Shown here one piece after another: positions 8,062 to 10,198 of a stretch of 10,198 bases of DNA. Location: contig JAGWZT010000039.1 of the NCBI GenBank assembly GCA_018971925.1, forward strand, positions 1-10,198. The letters are read 5' to 3'. Under the pieces are notes generated by a model. It did no database searches. It was not told where the DNA came from and saw nothing but the letters and a program-made list of their open reading frames with translations. The position numbers and the translations under genes are program-made. Source of the stretch: Lysobacteraceae bacterium (GTDB lineage: Bacteria; Pseudomonadota; Gammaproteobacteria; Xanthomonadales; Rhodanobacteraceae). How positions within the stretch are numbered: position 1 is the stretch's first letter; every line of letters begins with the position of its first letter.

Positions 8062-8991
8062 ATGCTCGACCTGGTTTCCGCCACCGCACTGCTGCGCGTG
8101 CTGTCCGACCCCACGCGGGTGCGGCTGCTGGCGCTGCTGCGGCGCGAGGAGTTGACCGTTGCGGAGCTGTCGTCGGTGCTGCGCCTCGCGCAGCCGCGCG
8201 TTTCCACCCACCTCGCCAAGCTCAAGGAAACCGGGCTGGTACGCGACCGTCGCGCCGGCGTGTCGGCTTACTATCGCTTCAACGAGAGCGGTTTCGATGG
8301 CGCGGCCGACCTGTTGCGTGCGCTGGAAGACGGCGTCGATGACGCGATGCTGGATGCCGATGCGCAACGCCTGCCGTCGGTGCTGGCCGCGCGTGCGCGC
8401 GATCGTGGCTGGGCCGACAGCGTGGCCGGCGACATGGAACGGCACTATTCACCGGGCCGCACCTGGGAGACATTGGCGCGCACCCTGCTGCAATTGCTGG
8501 AAACCGGCGACGTGCTGGATATCGCCTCGGGCGATGGCGTGCTGGCCGAGTTGCTGGCGCCGCACGCGCACTCGATCGCGTGCGTGGACTCCAGCCCCAA
8601 TGTGGTCGCGGCGGCCCGCAGGCGCCTGAAGGCATTCCGCAACGTCGAAGTGATCGAAGGCGACATGCACGCGCTCGACCTTGGTCCGCGCACCTTCGAT
8701 CTCGTGCTGATGATGCACGCGCTTACCTACAGCGAGCATCCGCAACAGGCCATCGTGGAAGCTTCGCGCGTCCTCAAGCGGGGCGGCCGCCTGCTGGCGG
8801 CGACGCTGGCGAAACACGCCCACCGCGCGGCCGTGGCGCCGTTCGGCCACAAGAATCTAGGCTTCAAGCGCGAAGACCTGGTCGCTTTTGCGCGCAAGGC
8901 CGGACTTGAAGTCCTGCATTGCGAACGCATTTCGCGCGAAGCGCGCTCGCCGCATTTCGAAGTATTGAGCCTGCTGGCCGGAAAACCATGA
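8062..8991 (+). CDS. ArsR-family regulator fused to SAM methyltransferase domain (SahR-like)
   Basis: Two-domain protein of 309 residues. Residues about 5-75 form an ArsR-type winged helix-turn-helix (LSDPTRVRLLALL, then AELSSVLRLAQPRVSTHLAKLKETGLV as recognition region and a wing at about 61-73). The place of the classic metal-binding ELCVCDL motif reads ELTVAEL, without cysteines, so metal sensing through that site is unlikely. After a helical linker and HYSPGRTWE (128-136), a class I methyltransferase fold follows: motif I VLDIASGDG (151-159), an acidic residue ending strand 2 (CVDSSP, 174-179), EGDMHAL (199-205) and DLVLMMHALTY (213-223). The family includes SahR, an ArsR-type regulator of methionine-cycle genes in Proteobacteria that responds to S-adenosylhomocysteine. 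Overlap by ATGA with the MetH half gene supports such a role; whether the domain is catalytic or only a ligand sensor is open. A palindrome lies just before its start. Confidence 0.85.
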   Translation: MLDLVSATALLRVLSDPTRVRLLALLRREELTVAELSSVLRLAQPRVSTHLAKLKETGLVRDRRAGVSAYYRFNESGFDGAADLLRALEDGVDDAMLDADAQRLPSVLAARARDRGWADSVAGDMERHYSPGRTWETLARTLLQLLETGDVLDIASGDGVLAELLAPHAHSIACVDSSPNVVAAARRRLKAFRNVEVIEGDMHALDLGPRTFDLVLMMHALTYSEHPQQAIVEASRVLKRGGRLLAATLAKHAHRAAVAPFGHKNLGFKREDLVAFARKAGLEVLHCERISREARSPHFEVLSLLAGKP

Positions 8992-10094
8992 ACCAGAACC
9001 TGCCTTTCCTGCATCCCGACCGCGTCGAAAAACTCAACGACGCGCTGGCCAAGCGCATCCTCGTGCTGGACGGCGCCATGGGTACCATGTTGCAGCAGCA
9101 CGGGTTGGACGAAGCCGGCTATCGCGGTGAGCGTTTCGCGTGCGGCTGCGACACGCAACACGCGCACGACCACGCGGGTGAACATGCCGGCGCCCAGGGC
9201 TGCCAGCGCGATCTGAAGGGCGACAACGACCTGCTGTCGTTGACCCGCCCGGAAATCATCCGCGACATCCACGCCGCGTATCTCGACGCCGGCGCGGATT
9301 TCGTCGAGACCAACACCTTCAATTCGACTTCCATCAGCCAGGCCGACTACGCGCTGCAGCACCTGGTGCATGAACTGAACCGCGAGGGCGCGAAGCTGGC
9401 ACGCGCTGCGTGCGACGAGGCTGAACGCAAGAACCCGGACCGTCCGCGCTTCGCGATCGGCGTATTGGGTCCGACCAGCCGCACCGCATCGCTGTCGCCC
9501 GACGTCAACAATCCCGGCTTCCGCAACGTCGATTTCGACGAGCTCGAAAATGCCTATGCCGAGGCCACGCGTGGCCTCGCCGAAGGCGGCGCCGACATCG
9601 TGATGGTGGAAACCATTTTCGACACGTTGAACGCGAAGGCCGCGCTGTCCGGCATAGCGCGTGTGTTCGACGAGCTGGGCGGCCGCCTGCCAATCATGAT
9701 TTCCGGCACGATCACCGACCGTTCGGGCCGCACCCTCTCGGGCCAGACCGCCGAAGCATTCTGGTATTCGGTCGCGCACGCGCGGCCATTGTCGATCGGG
9801 CTGAATTGCGCGCTGGGCGCGAAGGACCTGCGCCAGCACGTCGAGGCGCTTTCGCGCGTCGCCGACTGCGCCGTCAGCGCGCATCCCAATGCCGGCCTGC
9901 CGAACGCACTGGGCGGCTACGACGAAACGCCCGGGGAAATGGCGAAGACGCTGGGTGAGTTCGCGCGCGACGGCCTGCTCAACATCGTGGGCGGCTGCTG
10001 CGGCACGACACCCGAGCACATTGCCGCGATCGCGAGAGCCGTGCGCGACGTTCCACCACGCATTCTGGGCTCGGCTGATTTCGAAGCCGCGTAA
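8988..10094 (+). CDS. metH: Methionine synthase N-terminal half: homocysteine S-methyltransferase domain (split MetH)
   Basis: A zinc-dependent homocysteine-binding domain equal to the first third of B12-dependent methionine synthase, here a separate 368-residue protein. It activates homocysteine for methylation by methylcobalamin, so it needs the remaining MetH modules (folate, cobalamin, reactivation), which are not in the window. Signatures: ILVLDGAMGTMLQQHGL (24-40), DLKGDNDLLSLTRPEII (75-91), ETNTFNSTSISQADY (107-121), GVLGPTSRTASLSPDVN (158-174), VETIFDTLNAKAAL (207-220), and the zinc ligands Cys274 (GLNCALG) and Cys337-Cys338 (GGCCGTTP). Residues 52-72 hold an insertion absent from E. 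coli MetH, with Cys52, Cys54, His58, His60, His62, His66 and Cys72. The start at 8988 overlaps the regulator's stop (ATGA); the frame is open to 8919, but those codons lie inside the regulator gene. TAA at 10092-10094. Split metH is known in Xanthomonas relatives, so this is probably not a broken gene. Confidence 0.93.
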   Translation: MNQNLPFLHPDRVEKLNDALAKRILVLDGAMGTMLQQHGLDEAGYRGERFACGCDTQHAHDHAGEHAGAQGCQRDLKGDNDLLSLTRPEIIRDIHAAYLDAGADFVETNTFNSTSISQADYALQHLVHELNREGAKLARAACDEAERKNPDRPRFAIGVLGPTSRTASLSPDVNNPGFRNVDFDELENAYAEATRGLAEGGADIVMVETIFDTLNAKAALSGIARVFDELGGRLPIMISGTITDRSGRTLSGQTAEAFWYSVAHARPLSIGLNCALGAKDLRQHVEALSRVADCAVSAHPNAGLPNALGGYDETPGEMAKTLGEFARDGLLNIVGGCCGTTPEHIAAIARAVRDVPPRILGSADFEAA

Positions 10095-10105
10095 TGTTTC
10101 TTCAG

Positions 10106-10181
10106 TCGTCCCGGCGCAGGCCTGGACCCATGATCTTTCCGCAGATCGCACAAGACAGGATCCCGGCCAGCGCCGGGACGA
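10106..10181. repeat. Palindromic intergenic repeat downstream of the metH half
   Basis: TCGTCCCGGCGC (10106-10117) and GCGCCGGGACGA (10170-10181) are perfect 12-bp inverted arms. After an A-A mismatch the stem continues with GGCC (10119-10122) and GGCC (10165-10168), giving about 16 pairs around a 42-base loop. One strand translates to a WVQACAGTTE-like peptide, close to the WIPAFAGM-type peptides encoded by common dispersed palindromic repeats of Proteobacteria. It begins 11 bp after the stop codon. It may stabilise the 3' end or attenuate read-through into whatever follows. No T-run is seen, so it is not a standard terminator. Confidence 0.65.
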
Positions 10182-10198
10182 CGAGCAAAGGCAGGCCA

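Noticed and set aside
8062..8991. Arsenic- or metal-responsive ArsR repressor
   Set aside because: The cysteine motif of metal-sensing ArsR proteins is missing (ELTVAEL), no arsenic-resistance gene is near, and the fused methyltransferase domain points to a SAM/SAH-type signal.
8988..10094. metH pseudogene truncated by a premature stop
   Set aside because: All catalytic residues are kept, the C-terminus ends after a complete barrel domain, and split metH is known in this lineage. Sequence after the stop does not continue MetH in any frame within the 104 bases visible.
8727..10151. 474-codon open frame on the - strand opposite the metH half and the end of the regulator gene
   Set aside because: It is a shadow of two well-supported + strand genes. 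Its first residues come from the palindromic repeat at 10106-10181.

Overview
This window is about 10.2 kb of high-GC DNA from a gammaproteobacterium. It probably belongs to the Lysobacterales (Xanthomonadales), perhaps near Rhodanobacter or Dyella; that placement is inferred from gene order and protein flavour, not from a search. Two features support it: the lptD-surA-pdxA-rsmA-apaG-apaH order, a classic gammaproteobacterial cluster, and a stand-alone homocysteine-methyltransferase half of MetH placed directly behind an ArsR/methyltransferase fusion gene.

Layout. Positions 1-1602 hold the C-terminal part of LptD, whose 5' end lies outside the window. After 186 bp come surA, pdxA, rsmA, apaG and apaH, all on the + strand and tightly packed (two ATGA overlaps and gaps of 5 and 18 bp), ending at 6315. 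Positions 6316-6780 are a gene-free stretch full of hairpins and short repeats, lying between the convergent 3' ends of apaH and an acyl-CoA dehydrogenase gene (6781-7941, - strand). A 120-bp divergent intergenic region (7942-8061) follows, with a good imperfect palindrome just before the next start. Positions 8062-8991 encode an ArsR-type helix-turn-helix fused to a class I SAM methyltransferase-like domain. It overlaps by 4 bp with a MetH N-terminal-half gene (8988-10094). The window ends in another palindromic repeat (10106-10181).

How the genes work together. The left block joins outer-membrane biogenesis (LptD inserts LPS, SurA chaperones outer-membrane proteins including LptD) with vitamin B6 synthesis (PdxA), 16S rRNA dimethylation (RsmA) and Ap4A metabolism (ApaH, with ApaG). 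The right block looks like a methionine/SAM-cycle unit: a regulator with a built-in SAM/SAH-type fold, translationally coupled to the homocysteine-activating half of methionine synthase. The rest of MetH (folate, B12 and reactivation domains) is not visible and would be expected elsewhere, probably just downstream.

No tRNA, rRNA, CRISPR array, transposase or phage gene is seen. Most of the window is ordinary housekeeping DNA. The points worth a second look are the structured repeat region at 6345-6740, the regulator with its putative operator, and the His/Cys-rich insertion in the MetH half. I do not see evidence for a wholly new multi-gene system.
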